Positions 1-11,699 of a stretch of 64,000 bases of DNA are shown here, piece after piece. The DNA is taken from positions 190,647 through 254,646 of the forward strand of contig JAVSML010024243.1 in NCBI GenBank assembly GCA_038503035.1, written 5' to 3'. The notes under the pieces are model-generated. The model did not search any database and was not told the DNA's origin. It worked only from the letters and a program-made list of their open reading frames with translations. The DNA is from Crocodylus rhombifer. Taxonomy: Eukaryota > Chordata > Crocodylia > Crocodylidae. Made by a program: the position numbers and the translations under genes. Each line of letters begins with the position of its first letter. The first letter of the stretch is position 1.

Positions 1-700
1 ATTTTTTCTAACAGTTTAATCACTCATAACAATATCCCTGTATTAAATTATCTGTTATCCTGCAGCTCTCTCTTCTGCTTTAACAGAGACAGATGTTTTA
101 TGAACCCATTATTTCATACCTGGCTTATTTAAACAATAGTTAAACTGACTAGAGGTTTTCTGAATAATTGAGCAGAATGCAATATATTATCTCAATATTT
201 TGTCTGCATTTAAATTTGTGTGAAAAATAGGCTGCGTTCTTTTACAATGATGATTTTCAGTGTGTATATTATTGACTTGCAGTTTCACTCAATATAATCA
301 AACTGTTAAAAATATAGCCTATGTTATTTTATAACATTAATAACTATGGCAAAAGTGAGGCATAAATAATTTTATGATCCTGAGAGTATGAGTACCTCCT
401 CATACTAGTCATTTTACTTTACAGGCTATCAACAGCCTACCTTCTCACTCATCTCTCTCCTTTATCTTAGTTCAAGCCATCTGTTTCACAGGCACTTGAG
501 ATAAATAACTAAAAATAAGCCACATATAAGAAGCAACAGCCAGTGACTACTTGAAATATCCTTTAGAATTTGTTTGCACTGTAAGCATACTTTTCTTTTC
601 TTCATTGTATTGTCACATAAAATAGTCTATTTACTAGATTTAAAGATGAGGTTTTTTTCCCCTGACATTCATCATGGGGAAAATGAAGGTGCAGATGCAG
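1..700. other. AT-rich non-coding DNA, nothing recognised
   Basis: No repeat family, exon or RNA gene is recognised. The only long frame near the right edge (574-897) is driven by the repeat that follows and has no family resemblance. Confidence 0.5.
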
Positions 701-950
701 GCACAGTTGGGTTCTGTGCTACTCTTGGGCTCCCTGCTGAGCCAGGGAGCAGCAGAAGAATCAGTCTGGAGCCAGAGAGCAGTTCAAGACTAGCATACAG
801 CCAGAGAGTAGTGAGAGAATCGGTGCTAGGTGCCCAGCTTTCTGGCTCTGGGTTGATTCCCTCACTGCTCTCTGGCTCAACAGAAAGCCTGAGATAGTGA
901 GGGAATCAGTGCTGGGTCTCAGACTGCTTTCTGGCTCCTACCTGTGCACT
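701..950. repeat. Local direct and inverted repeat with 'ctggctc' motifs
   Basis: A block 'gtgagagaatcggtgctagg' at 811 recurs at 897 as 'gtgagggaatcagtgctggg', an 86-bp spacing. 'agccagagagcag' near 771 is matched in inverse by 'ctgctctctggct' near 866. The stretch is therefore an old tandem or fold-back duplication. No coding function is visible. Confidence 0.55.
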
Positions 951-2330
951 GGATCCTGCGTGTGTGTGGGAGGAGGGGGGGAGACATGAAGGTGAAAGCA
1001 CAGGAAACAATGTGCAGGTGGTTGGGTATGCAGGCATGGAGGTAGGAAGCAAATGGCATGGACAAGTAGCAGGGGGGGAAAGTGTCTGGGGCCAGGCTTC
1101 CTCAGCCACGTGCATCCTCACTGCTCGCCCCTCCGGCTGCTGCTTTCTCTGGTCTGGTAGGGGAAAGAATTTCAGATGACCCTCTAATAACTTGATTCTT
1201 TGCTTGTAAAATTGTAAGAACTTTATAATTTTATTCCATGTAAAGAATATAATGTGGGTGGGGGTGTTTTCTTAAATTCAAAGTTGTCTTGGATCTGGAT
1301 AAATATGGTAGTAACCTTTTTTTTCCTTTGGTATCCGAGTACTTAATGGAATACTGAACTGTCAGTCTGTCTAGATAAAATGCACGTACTGCAGGTCATT
1401 TAGTATTGGAATATCCCCAACACGTTAGGATTTTTTTTTTTATGCTTGGTAGTGCCTCTTGCAGAATTTCTGTGTTCATTGCTACTAAAGATCTCATGAT
1501 GAAATTTTTCCAAACTATATTGGCAAGAACATGATCACTAGTAGTTGATGTTCCTCATCTGTTCTTTTTCTAAGGAGAATTCAGGAAAATATGCAAGAAA
1601 CAAGCCTATTATATTTTGATCCAATGCCCTTCCTACAAGGATTGTCATAGTGTTCTCAATCCCTTATTCTAAAATACCAAGTCTGACTGCAATTACAGAC
1701 TTTGAATCCCAGTGGAATCAAAATATCTTTTCACAGTTTTGTGGTCGACAAGTCATTTTACTTTCTATACAATTTTGGAAAGACCACAGAAACTGAGGCC
1801 CTCTTCTTCTCTTTGTAGATACTGAAAAAGTATTCTTATTGTAAAACCAAGAATGCTCTTTTGTGTTCTGTCCTTCAGAAATGCTGTCAATTTTTTACCA
1901 GATGGTTGCTACCCTTAAACTTAGGAAAGACTGCATTATAACTGTTGTGGAGGTAACAACTGAAACAGGGTACGTTGTCCATCCACTCTCCTTTCCTGCA
2001 TGACACTGATCCTGTACAGACATAACAAAAAATAAAAATCTCCAAATGGGTACTTCATATAAAAACATATTTTCAGTTGTTTTAAAACATTTCAAAGGGC
2101 TTGTACATTAGTACAGCTGGCCCTCTGAAACTTTTTAAGGGCATTTGAAGCATTTTAATTATGTCTGTTCACACCCTGACACTTGCACTGAATTCAGTCT
2201 GCAGTTCTGCTATCAGGGGAATATAGGTGGACTCTTTTGCATGTGCAGTCGCATTGAAGTTGGTTGTGCTCTGCCATGAGTGAAAAGGTGTTCCCACATG
2301 GATTTGCCAGCATAATCAAGGCACTAATTT
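951..2330. other. Non-coding DNA, nothing recognised
   Basis: The first ~200 bases are G-rich; the rest is AT-rich. Overlapping frames on both strands at 906-1179 are low-complexity and lack domain features. No repeat family was recognised. Confidence 0.45.
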
Positions 2331-2336
2331 GTAACA

Positions 2337-2725
2337 ACATAAAAAGTGCTGTACTGGGTCAGATCAATGGATTATCTATCCTGGTATACTGTCTCCAGTA
2401 GTAGCAGGAGCAGATGCTAAACAAAGGACATTAAACTGGATATCTCTAGGCTGATTCATCCTTTATTCATTACCATCCCTGGCATCTGTCAATGTTGGGT
2501 TAGAGATACCAGGGAAAACATCTCCAACCATGCTGTTTGATTGCCATTAATAGATCTATCATCCATAAATTAGCCTAGCCAGGTTCAACAAGGGACTAAA
2601 CAATCTGCCTCTACCAGTTCATGTGGCAATGAAATCCACAAGTTAACTATCAAAAGTACTTTTTCTTACTAGTTTTAAAACTGTTACTTACTCATTTCAG
2701 TAAGTGCTTCTGAGTTCTAGTAACC
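2337..2725 (-). mobile_element. CR1/L3-like LINE 3' region, first part (antisense)
   Basis: The text 'tactgggtcagatcaatgg' and what follows, down to 'tccacaagttaactatc', matches the pattern of an old amniote CR1/L3-type LINE 3' region read in antisense, as I remember it. The same element appears to resume at about 4478, so this piece and that one are probably halves of one copy. It is highly diverged. The exact family name is not asserted. Confidence 0.6.
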
Positions 2726-4477
2726 TGGGACTCAGCAAACAACAATGCCCTAAGTACAGACATTCAAAAAGCCTAAGTCTAAATTAATTTAGTCTTTGCA
2801 AGTTAGTCTAACCTGTGTAGATTGAACTGAGCAGCAAGTGAATAGACATTCACTTCTGATCCTGGAAATGCAGCCACATGCCTGCAGTGGCTCAGGCTAG
2901 AAGCTGTGGGGTGCTACAGCGAGCCCTCCCTTCCCTTTGAGCAGTGGCCAGAAGACTGGAGGGAAGCTGAGGTGGAGTGGGGAGAGGGGTGGCCAGGCCC
3001 CAGCAGGCTCAGTATGGTTGGGGAGGAGTTTAAACCCCTACCCTGGCCTGCACAGTCTCCAGCTGAGGTGTGCCTGGAGTCAGAGGGAACAGCAGCCCTT
3101 GCCATGTGTCCCCAGTTCCCCCACTCCTGCTTCCTGGAGGAGCGCTTCCCTTCCCGGGTGGGCACTACTCAATTTACTTGGATTGAGAGACTTCATTGTG
3201 CACAGCACTTGGGAATTTTGTTGAACACTGGACTTAGAAATTGGAGGTTGCTTGAATTTAGAGCTGTTGAGGATTTCAAAATCTGTTCCAGGGGTTTGGA
3301 GGCTCAGTCTCTTAAACTTGCCAAACTGGTTTTGCAAGGGAGGGGAGCACAGATTAAGTTGGAATTCAGGAACTATCTGCCTTTTTGGATTGACTTGATA
3401 TGGCAGGCTTGGTGAGAAAATAGCTATCAAAACCAGATGGGTGGGTGATAAGAAAAACAGCTCAAGGTTTTTGGAATAAGGGAATATTGTGTAGATCAGG
3501 TGCATTTGTACAATTTTGTGACCAGTGGTCCTCTCAGATTGCCTCTGGGTATAAACCCTGGGAAATTAAAAGACAAGGAAACAAATTGCTCTGGAAGGGT
3601 TACTATTGACATGCAAAACTTTCACTAAAGAGATGCAACAAAGGGAACAGCTGTTAAAGACAGTGAAAGAAGAATCCAAAAGGCTGCAGCATCATGTCCT
3701 CCCCGCCCCTCCCCTCACTCCTGCTGCTTAAGCAGCCACCAGGGTGGGGAGTATGGGAAACTGATGCCTCCCAAATCTGGGGGGGCACCAGCGAGGCACA
3801 ACCGGGGGAATGGGGGTCCCCCAGCGGCCAGTCACCAAGCACGCTGGTGGCATGGCACCAAAGGAATTGCCAGCACTTCCACATGCAGTACAGCAACAGC
3901 AAAAGTGCAGGCACTTCTGCCACCAGTAGAGCCAATTTCAGGGGAAACAGCCGAAGCACTTGCTGTTGGGGCAGCACCAGTGCTCTCGGGGGAGGCACGT
4001 ACCACCCCCCTGGTGTCCCCACTATGCGTCGCCTATGGTGGGGAGGCTGAGACACCTGGCAAGTGCTGCTGCTCCCCTTCCAGGCAAATCCCAGCTGGAG
4101 TCCCATGCCTGTGATTTGCAGATTAAAACCTCCCTTCTCTTTAGGCTACCAGCACTTCAGAGCAGGGTTTCTCACCACCACCCCCTTCTCAGCCAGCCAG
4201 AGCAGTCATAGCACTCTGGCTAGGGAGGAGAGGGGTGGGGCCAACTCTGTTCCGCTGGAGCAGTCATCACAGCCCAGCACAGGGCTGAAAAGCATCGTGG
4301 GATGCTGAGGGACTATGAGTTAATTTAAACCAGGAAGGCATCTGGAACAGAAGTTCCAAAAATCAGTTTGACCTAAATCAGTTAAGTCTGATACTACATT
4401 CAACCAAGCTTATCTTAAACCAATTTTGACTACTTTGAAAGTGATTTATGTGCACTGAACTTCTGTTTCACTTCAAC
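2726..4477. mobile_element. Insertion of unidentified, GC-richer DNA inside the LINE
   Basis: This ~1.75-kb block separates two parts of a LINE that are normally contiguous. Its edges are AT-rich ('agacattcaaaaagcct' on the left, 'tttatgtgcactgaac' on the right) and its middle is GC-rich. That layout is common for non-autonomous DNA transposons, but I could not match convincing terminal inverted repeats or a target duplication. Open frames here (for example 2906-3415, 169 aa) have no recognisable domain and overlap frames on the other strand. I treat them as chance. Confidence 0.4.
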
Positions 4478-4690
4478 CAGTTTATGTATAACTTCTTTCC
4501 CTAGCCTTCGTCCACACCCTTTATGGTTTTATAAATCTCTATCATTTCCCCCCTCAGTCTTCTCCTTTCCAAACTGAAGATTTCCAGCCTGTTTAGTCTT
4601 TCTGGTATGGCAGCTGCTCCATAACTCTGATCACTTTGGTTGCCTTTCTCTGCCTTTTCTAAATCTGGAAAGCAGTTTAGGGTTCTGTAG
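4478..4690 (-). mobile_element. CR1/L3-like LINE, second part (antisense)
   Basis: 'ttttataaatctctatcatt' followed by 'cccctcagtcttctcctttc' and 'ttggttgcctttctctgcct' is the antisense of the region after the reverse transcriptase in CR1/L3-type LINEs. It continues the piece ending near 2725. No intact frame remains. Confidence 0.65.
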
Positions 4691-5640
4691 ACTGAAAGGT
4701 ATTTTGTAGCAGTAATGTATTATTATTTATTCTGTTGGTTAATGCAAGGAGAGCCTCCATAAAGTGTACTGCAGTGTCAGCACTGGGTAGGAGCCCAGCT
4801 TCTTATACTTGCAAAGTGTGAGAATTGTCAGTTGAACCACACTGACACCTCCAATCTATTGGTAATAAATAACTGTAATGCATTTGTCATTAACAACCTG
4901 AGAGAAAGTGCAGATAAAGTAAATTAAAGAAATTAGGTGCTTTTATTAGCTAACTAAATTTTCTTTAAAATAATCTACCGAAGTGGATTTCATTAGAAAC
5001 CAGAATAATAGCAAAGGACTGGGTACTCTAATGTCTATTAAACTACATTGCTGCTACAAGAATTAATGTAAACATCTCTCTTTTTTTTTTTTTTTTACAT
5101 TTAACTGCTTTTGATCCTTGATTAGCCTTGTTTCCACAAGAAATGAATAATGATCTCTGTTATACCAAAAAACATTTTCTTCCAAGGAAAATGATTCCAG
5201 TTAATGGCAGAATGTTTGCATTTTATTGTTTTCCTATGGTGCAAAGTAAAACTGTTTAACCTTCTTACAAATTAATCTTAAACATAACACTTAAAGGAAG
5301 AGTCACAATAATTTGAGGCTGTTGCAGTAGAAACATTGGGGGTGGGGGAAATTGTAACAATAATTATTACTTAGAAATCTACTTGCATTATTTAGAAGTG
5401 CCTGATTCAGTACTCTACAGTATGTGTTTCCATAATCTATCTAGATATTTAAAAATTTGGTGCTTGTCTGAATGTGTCTTAAAAATTCAGTAGTTCATAA
5501 CATTGCTTTGCCAATGTCCCTTAAGTGCAATTTTTAAATAGTAGATTTGATCTCACTTATGACCATCTATTATCTGGGGATAAACTGTAAGAATGTTAAA
5601 TTATTTCTAAAACATGACATCCAGTGAAAATGCCTTCAGT
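4691..5640. other. AT-rich non-coding DNA, nothing recognised
   Basis: Contains a T-run near 5082-5096 and general AT-rich sequence. No repeat family or coding signal was recognised. Confidence 0.45.
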
Positions 5641-5644
5641 TATT

Positions 5645-6113
5645 CGTAGCCGGTACCAGACGAAGTGCCCCAGGGGTTGGTCCTTAAGCCAGTTTTGTTC
5701 AGTGTCTTCATTAACAACTTGAAAGAGTTATAGAGTGCACCCTCAACAAGTCTGCAGATAACACCAAGCTGTAGGGAGTAGTAGATATGCTGGAGGCTAG
5801 GGCTAGGATTCAGAGTGACCTAGACAAATTGGAGGATTGAGCCAAAAGAAATCTCATGAGGTTCAACAAGGAAAAGTGCAAAGTCCTTCATGCAGGATGG
5901 AACAATCCTATGATTCAGTACAGGCTGGGGGCTGATTGGCTGGGCAGCAGCTCTGCAGAAAAGGATGTGGGGGTTAGAGTGGACACTAAGCTGAATATGA
6001 GCCAGCACAGTGCCCTTGTTGCCACCAAAGCTAATGCCATACTGGGCTGCATTGGTAGGTGTGTTGCCAATAAGTCAAGGGAAGTGATTATTCCCTTCTA
6101 TTCAGTGCTGTCA
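5645..6113 (+). pseudogene. CR1 LINE reverse transcriptase fragment (ORF2, internal piece)
   Basis: The translation reads 'VPQG.VLKPVLFSVFINN', the CR1 RT block normally followed by the FADD catalytic box. The open part (5856-6113) continues through 'FNKEKCKVLH', 'EKDVGVRVDTKLN' and 'REVIIPFYSVL', all typical of CR1 ORF2. At the catalytic box the sequence reads S-A-D-N-T-K-L, so the first and last residues of the usual F-A-D-D are altered. Stops and at least one frameshift lie around 5725-5850. The copy stops abruptly near 6113 without a CR1 3' tail, so it is truncated at both ends. RT would copy CR1 RNA into genomic DNA; this copy cannot. Confidence 0.85.
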
Positions 6114-6800
6114 GTGTCCCCTGCCTGTTTTCCTGTCACCAGGTTTCTCAGCATGCTGGCTGAAGTCGTGCAGTCTTCCCTATGGTCAGAAAGACAAAAG
6201 ACAAAACTTAAATATGGTTTCTTATCTGTCCATTTACATGTATTATCCTTTGGATTCTTGGGGAGCCTTTACTATGCATACAACTTCCCATCTCCTGTCC
6301 CCTCACAAAGGTGTATTTTACCAGGCTAAAAGTCTTTCCTGATTGAAGACTAGGCTAATATTTGTATCCTTTCAGACATATTCCAAAGACCTATTTTTTA
6401 TTTAATTATATTCCTCTGAAAACTGTTCTTCCCACAATTGTCTTAATAGCCAGGTGTTACTCTTATGACCATTTCTTTTAAAATGTAAATTCATCATTGT
6501 CTGGAAGGGCTAGATTCATGCACCTCAGATCACATCTGTAAGGGTGATGAGGAAAGAGACATGTCAAATGCTAATTTTCAGCCACAGTGTGAATTACATG
6601 AAGAACACTTACATTTTTCCACCTTGGCTAAAATATAAAATTACATTTATCAAAATTACATTTATATAAAATACCACAATTCATGAGACATAATAATGGT
6701 AAGACTACATATGGGTTGTTGTTATTTATACATAGAGAGTACTCACATTATATCAGTAAAACAAACTTAAGAACACATGAATGAAACCCCATGATTCACT
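6114..6800 (+). repeat. Unidentified dispersed repeat, copy A
   Basis: Ordered blocks are shared with 9825-10500 in the same orientation: 'gctggctga', 'catgtcaaatgctaatt', 'taccacaattcat' and 'atatcagtaaaacaaact'. This indicates a common repeat of ~650 bp. It begins directly where the CR1 fragment stops. The family is unknown; it could be an old LTR or part of a LINE. No intact frame is present. Confidence 0.5.
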
Positions 6801-7707
6801 ACCTTCCCCCCCCATGCCAGCACCCCCACCCCCTCTCCCCAAACATAGTGGCATGATTTTTTTTTCATAAAGTAGAAAATAAATATGCTTTCAAGGGATA
6901 ATTTTAATTTCTAGCTGTCCTTTACAAGAGAGCTGAATTTTTTTAAAGCTACTTTGCAAGAAACAATGCTGCTATTCTTCACTTCTAATACAGATATTAG
7001 GAAAGACTAACAAACACAGTTCTTTGTGTAATTCTTCATAACACTCAACTCTACAGAAATGTACATTAGATGACTATGTCTGTCTGTTTATCAGAAATTC
7101 ATCAGGCCAGCTACAGATGCTTGTTATATAGGATCTTCCCTGGAGTGGAGTTTAATTATAACAACTCTGCACCCCAGCTGTCAATATGCCCCATATAAAA
7201 AGCAGTGAGGTTGTACTTAGAGAAGAGTGTGAATTTTTAACTGTTTCTCCATATTATTTATAATCATTAACTAAAAGGCAGTGTGTGATTTTTTTCCCAC
7301 CCCCCACTGCTCAAGTTTCTTGTTTCTTTCTAACCGATTAACAGTAATTTTCCTGTTTAAATCTTGAATATCTAGCACTTTAACAGATTTCTTTCCCTTT
7401 GAAAATATTGCCTAGAGTCAAACTCCAGACTAGCTGTTCCAATCACCTTAAGAACAGAATGCAATTTTTAGGAACAACTTACATAGGTTTACTGACCTAT
7501 TTAACAACCAAACTATTGTAATAATATTTCAAATATTTTAAGCTAAATTTTAAAACAAAGCTATTAAATAGAAAATTTTGAACTTTTATACAAATATTTT
7601 CTGCTACTTTAAAAATATTTACACTCTACCGTGTATGTATAACTATGTTGTTTCTTTATTGTTACCCTTCAAGACTATTTTTCTGGTAAATGATGTTATT
7701 TAAAATG
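6801..7707. other. AT-rich non-coding DNA, nothing recognised
   Basis: Apart from C-rich patches near 6805-6840 and 7296-7307, nothing is recognised between the dispersed repeat and the transposon end. Confidence 0.45.
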
Positions 7708-7708
7708 C

Positions 7709-9175
7709 AGTGGGTGCATCTACCCTAGAAGCTTACTTCAGTTGACTAATTAGCTCCACAGTAAAGCATCACTGTCTACATGAGTGGTACTATTAGGCTG
7801 GACAAAACTAATGAACTGTGCTGTAGGATAGTCCTGCCCAACACAAGGACTGTTGAGTGATGGAACTTGGTGCACTGCAGTGCACACATAGATGGTGACT
7901 GGGGCTGGCTATGGCACAAGTGTGCTACAGAGTAAGGCGGAGTAAGGCGGCCTGCTGGCTAGCCCCACACTGTAGCACCCTCATGCCCCAGCCAGCCCAT
8001 CTGCAGTATGCTAAGCCAGACAGGAGCAGCCATGGACTGACAGTTGACCCTCCATACCCTCTGCCGGCTAAGGCTGCACTGCTCCGGCTCAACGTGCTGC
8101 AGTCCCAAGTGCATGTGTAAAAGCTGAACTTTTGGGAGCAATAAAAATTTCAGAATTTATTGCATTGAATTGCATCCAAGGCTTTGTCCTTGGACCCGTA
8201 TTGTTCAACATCTTCATTAATGATGTGGACATTAGAGTCAGAAGTGGACTGGCCAAGTTTGCCAATGACACCAAACTTTGGGGCAAAGTATCCACACCAG
8301 AAGACAGGAAAGCAATCCAGGCTGACCTGGACAGGCTCAACAAATGGGCAGATGAGAACCTGATGGTGTTTAACACTGAAAAATGCAAGGTTCTCCACCT
8401 TGGGAGGAAAAACCTGCAGCATCCTTATAGGCTCAGCAGTGCTACACTGGCTAGTACTATGGAAGAAAGAGACTTGGGGGTCATCATTGACCACAAGATG
8501 AACATGAACCTGCAATGCAATGCTGCAGCTAGTAAAGTGACTAAAACGCTGGCTTGCTTCCACAGATGTTTCTCAAACAAATCCTGGGACGTCATTCTCC
8601 CCTTGTACTCAGCTTTCATGAGGCCACACCTGGAGTACTGAATCCAGTTTTGGGCTCCACAATTCAAAAAGGATGTGGAAAAGCTTGAGAGAGTCCAGAG
8701 AAGACCCATGCGCATGATCAGAGGTCAGGAAAACAGACCTTACAATGACAGGCTGAGAGCCATGGGGCTCTTTTAGCCTGGAAAAGCGCAGGCTCAGGGG
8801 TGATCTGATGACCAACTATAAGTTTATCGGGGTGACCACCAGTATCCGGGGGAATGTTTGTTCACCAGAGCGCCCCAAGGGATGATGAGGTCGAACAGTC
8901 ATAAACTACTACAAGACCATTTCAGGCTGGACATAAGGAAGAATTTCTTTACTGTCTGAGCCCCCAGGGCCTGGAATAGCCTTCCATCAGATGTCGTTCA
9001 AGCACCTACATTGAATGCTTTCAGTAGAAAATTGGATGCTTATCTTGCCGGGATCCTATCATCCCAGCTGACTTCCTGTCCTTTGGGCGGGGGGCTGGAC
9101 TCGATGATCTTCCAAGGTCCCTTCCAGCCCAAATGTCTATGAAATCTATTAATTAATTTCACATGTAGATGTGCC
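7709..9175. mobile_element. DNA transposon with inverted ends, hosting a CR1
   Basis: The left end reads 'gggtgcatctaccct' (7713 on). The right end, near 9162-9174, reads 'acatgtagatgtgccc', whose reverse complement begins 'gggcacatctacatgt'. The inner edges are AT-rich and alternating ('gactaattagctccac' on the left). Similar ends occur near 31050 and 59278, so this is a small family. The GC-rich core at 7890-8110 contains a doubled 'agtaaggcgg' (7931-7950). A CR1 3' half is inserted in the right part. No transposase frame is present, so it is non-autonomous. The family is not named, and no clear long target duplication was found. Confidence 0.5.
8178..9145 (+). pseudogene. CR1 LINE, 3' half of ORF2 plus 3' tail
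   Basis: Reads 'VLGPVLFNIFINDVD', then the catalytic box as F-A-N-D-T-K-L-W (usual FADD, so one catalytic Asp is Asn). It continues with 'RKAIQADLDRLNKWADENL', 'MVFNTEKCKVLHLG', 'ERDLGVIIDHKMNMN' and 'DVILPLYSAFMRPHLEY'. A TGA follows the 'HLEY' block at about 8639, where CR1 normally has Cys. Downstream frames are shifted but still show the 'LDIRKNFFTV' and 'WNSLPS' C-terminal blocks near 8930-8990. The 3' end near 9130 has 'caaggtcccttccagccc', the usual CR1 terminus. The copy is 5'-truncated just before the 'GSVLGP' block, as is typical of target-primed insertion. The enzyme is inactive. Confidence 0.9.
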
Positions 9176-9820
9176 CAGTGTGTTTGTGTGGCTTTTGGAA
9201 CTGGCATAAATCTTTCAGCTTTTTAAAGTAAGGAACAAAAATCTAGCCAGGACATTTTTCTACCTCATAGCCCTCAGAATACGAGTGCCTTCCTCAGATT
9301 GTGTGCAAAGATTTCCCTGTAACCAAATCATGTGACTCGGCCTGACAGCCAACATGCCATCTTTTGTGCTTTGTCATCTTTAGTGTCATCCATTAGTGCT
9401 CTCTGTGCTTCCCACATGATTGACATTTCTTTTCTTGTGCTCTGAATGGCTTAAACTGACTGATGGCACCTTACCTTTACCTCACTGCCTACATGTCACC
9501 AGCTCTTAGCAGATGTGATTTTGCCAGCCTGAGGAATTGCACCTTTGTTTAGTTATAAGCTCAGAAATAATACATCCCTTTCTTGGAAGATGATTTCTTG
9601 TATGATCAAATACTCTGAAATTACACTTAGCCTTTGACAGTAAGTAAGGTATAAAAGAAAACCAAAGGACTTATTAAAGAAAGAGGAACAGACCCGAGAA
9701 ATCAGTTTTCATATGTTGAGACACAAAGGTATTCAAATAAACAAAAGGAATGCCAGGGCAATAATCTGATTTTTACCTTGCATTTTACTCTGCTTCTAAT
9801 GGGTCTTCCACTCAGTTTAA
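9176..9820. other. Non-coding DNA, nothing recognised
   Basis: No repeat, exon or RNA gene was recognised between the transposon and dispersed repeat copy B. Confidence 0.4.
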
Positions 9821-9824
9821 CAGA

Positions 9825-10500
9825 TTAGAAAGCAGATCCTGCCTATGACTTTCCCATCAGGACTCCCTGCGAATTCTCTTACCAGCCATAATACCCAACC
9901 TGCTGGCTGAGGGCCTGAAGTCATTCCCTATAACCTCAGTGGTATATTTGTTTACCAGACCTGATCCAGGAGAATATTTCAGACATGAAGATTACTAATC
10001 CAATAGCCTAAAGATATTGCCTCTCATGTAATTTTTCCAATGTACAAAATATCCTTTTCTGAAAACCAAAGTGTCGTTCTCACTACTGGCCTCATTTTTT
10101 TTAAATCATTATTGTTTGTAAGGGCCTGGCTCATGTACCACAATAGTCTATTTGACTGGTCATTAAACATACCCATGTCACATGCTAATTCTCACTGATT
10201 ACTTCTTTCAGGTGTGGATAGGTGAGGGATGCTTAAGCTAATCATTGCTCTACTAAGAATAATATTGGCCAAAATGGAAAATATAATCAATTATATTCAT
10301 ATCCAGTACCACAATTCATATAGTTATAATGATAACAAAGCTAATTAAAGTTTGATGCTACCTTGCATAGAGACTGCACATGTCATATCAGTAAAACAAA
10401 CTCAAGAAAACATACCTGATATTCCGCAAACACTTCAAAATGGTACACCCAGTCTCCTGCAGCTCCATTCTGGCTTAAGGTCTGCCTCAGGAACTACCCT
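9825..10500 (+). repeat. Unidentified dispersed repeat, copy B
   Basis: Partner of 6114-6800, same strand. Matching blocks occur in the same order: 'gctggctgagggcctgaagtc', 'catgtcacatgctaattctc', 'taccacaattcatatag' and 'atatcagtaaaacaaactc'. Divergence is large. The copies lie ~3.7 kb apart and flank the transposon/CR1 nest. They could be LTRs of one old element or two independent insertions. Confidence 0.5.
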
Positions 10501-11699
10501 GTACATGGGCAGTAATGTACTGGAAAGACAGGAGACCAACTGAATCCTCTATTCTTTTAAGATAACCAGTGCATCGTTAGAGCAAAATATATTTTTTAGA
10601 TTCTTTGAAACAATTAAAGAAATGGGGACGCTGCTCTGTGAGAGTATGAGATCAGAAATATTGTACAGAACTAGTTTTTTAAATCAGTCAGTTTTGCTTT
10701 AGGTTTTGGGAGTTGCTATGTAAGCATGTCCTCCCCGCCATGTGGCAGAATGAAAAGTTCAGAATTTGTACTAGACTTTCTGCTCTGTTCTGCGAAACTG
10801 TTTTAACCAAAACATATATTTTTTTAATAAAAAATGTTCCCAGGAGCATTTATTGTATGTATATATTTTCTCCAATAAGAAAATGTAGCTTGTTTGTCCT
10901 GTAATTCTATAATATATATAGATTTGAATGGAATTTATTTATTCTGTGCTACTTCAATCAAAAACAATGTTTTTTTGAAGGATCTATGAGAAATTTTGGG
11001 GGGGGGGATGAAACTGAAAACAAATTTCTGAATTGGTAAAGTTTCTGAAGTTTTCCCATCTTTTCTTTAATTTTCTATACCTCAGCAATCATAATTTATT
11101 CTAACAGGTTTCAAGGCAAAATTTATGCATTGTGTGTGTGGTTTGGATTTTAGAGACTTTTTTTTTTCTTTTTCCAGAAAGAGTTTTGGCTTAGTTCCTA
11201 GAATGAGAATGAAGAAGATATAATGCACCCTCTAAGGCATTAAAACTGATGTATACTTTGCAAATGGATTCAGTTTCTGAATACCAAAGATACTTTAATT
11301 GCTTATTAACAACAGTTTAAACTGTTATGAGGATATTCTCCCAAATCATTTTTCACACTTCCAAAAATGCAGTAATTGTCCACTGCAGACCATTAAGAAA
11401 CAATTAAAAATGTAGGTTTTAAATGGACATCATCTTATGGAAAATGATTTGGATGGCATTCTTTGAAATATCTTTGAATATACTTTATGTTCTCAAAGAA
11501 GGCAAGTTCATGTTATAGGTTCTACCCTTTATTTACAAACTGGCAAAAGCCCAGATCCTATTCCAGCTCAGTTCATCCCAAAAAACCTATCACACTCGAA
11601 TGGTCCTGTTCCACTTGAGGAAGAATATAGCTTTTCGACTCTTTCTGTGGGCAGTTTAGTGTGCTTACACAGGCAGGATCTACTGCACCTCATTCTTCC
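10501..11699. other. AT-rich non-coding DNA, nothing recognised
   Basis: Contains short homopolymer runs, for example G at 10999-11007 and T at 11158-11168. No gene or repeat family was recognised. Confidence 0.45.

Noticed and set aside
2906..3415. 169-aa open frame, one of the longest in the window
   Set aside because: GC-driven text inside an inserted block, with overlapping open frames on both strands, no domain, no recognisable exon signals and no family resemblance.
3654..4114. Cluster of frames up to 150 aa on both strands
   Set aside because: Simultaneously open on several frames, which is typical of GC-rich low-stop sequence. No motif was recognised.
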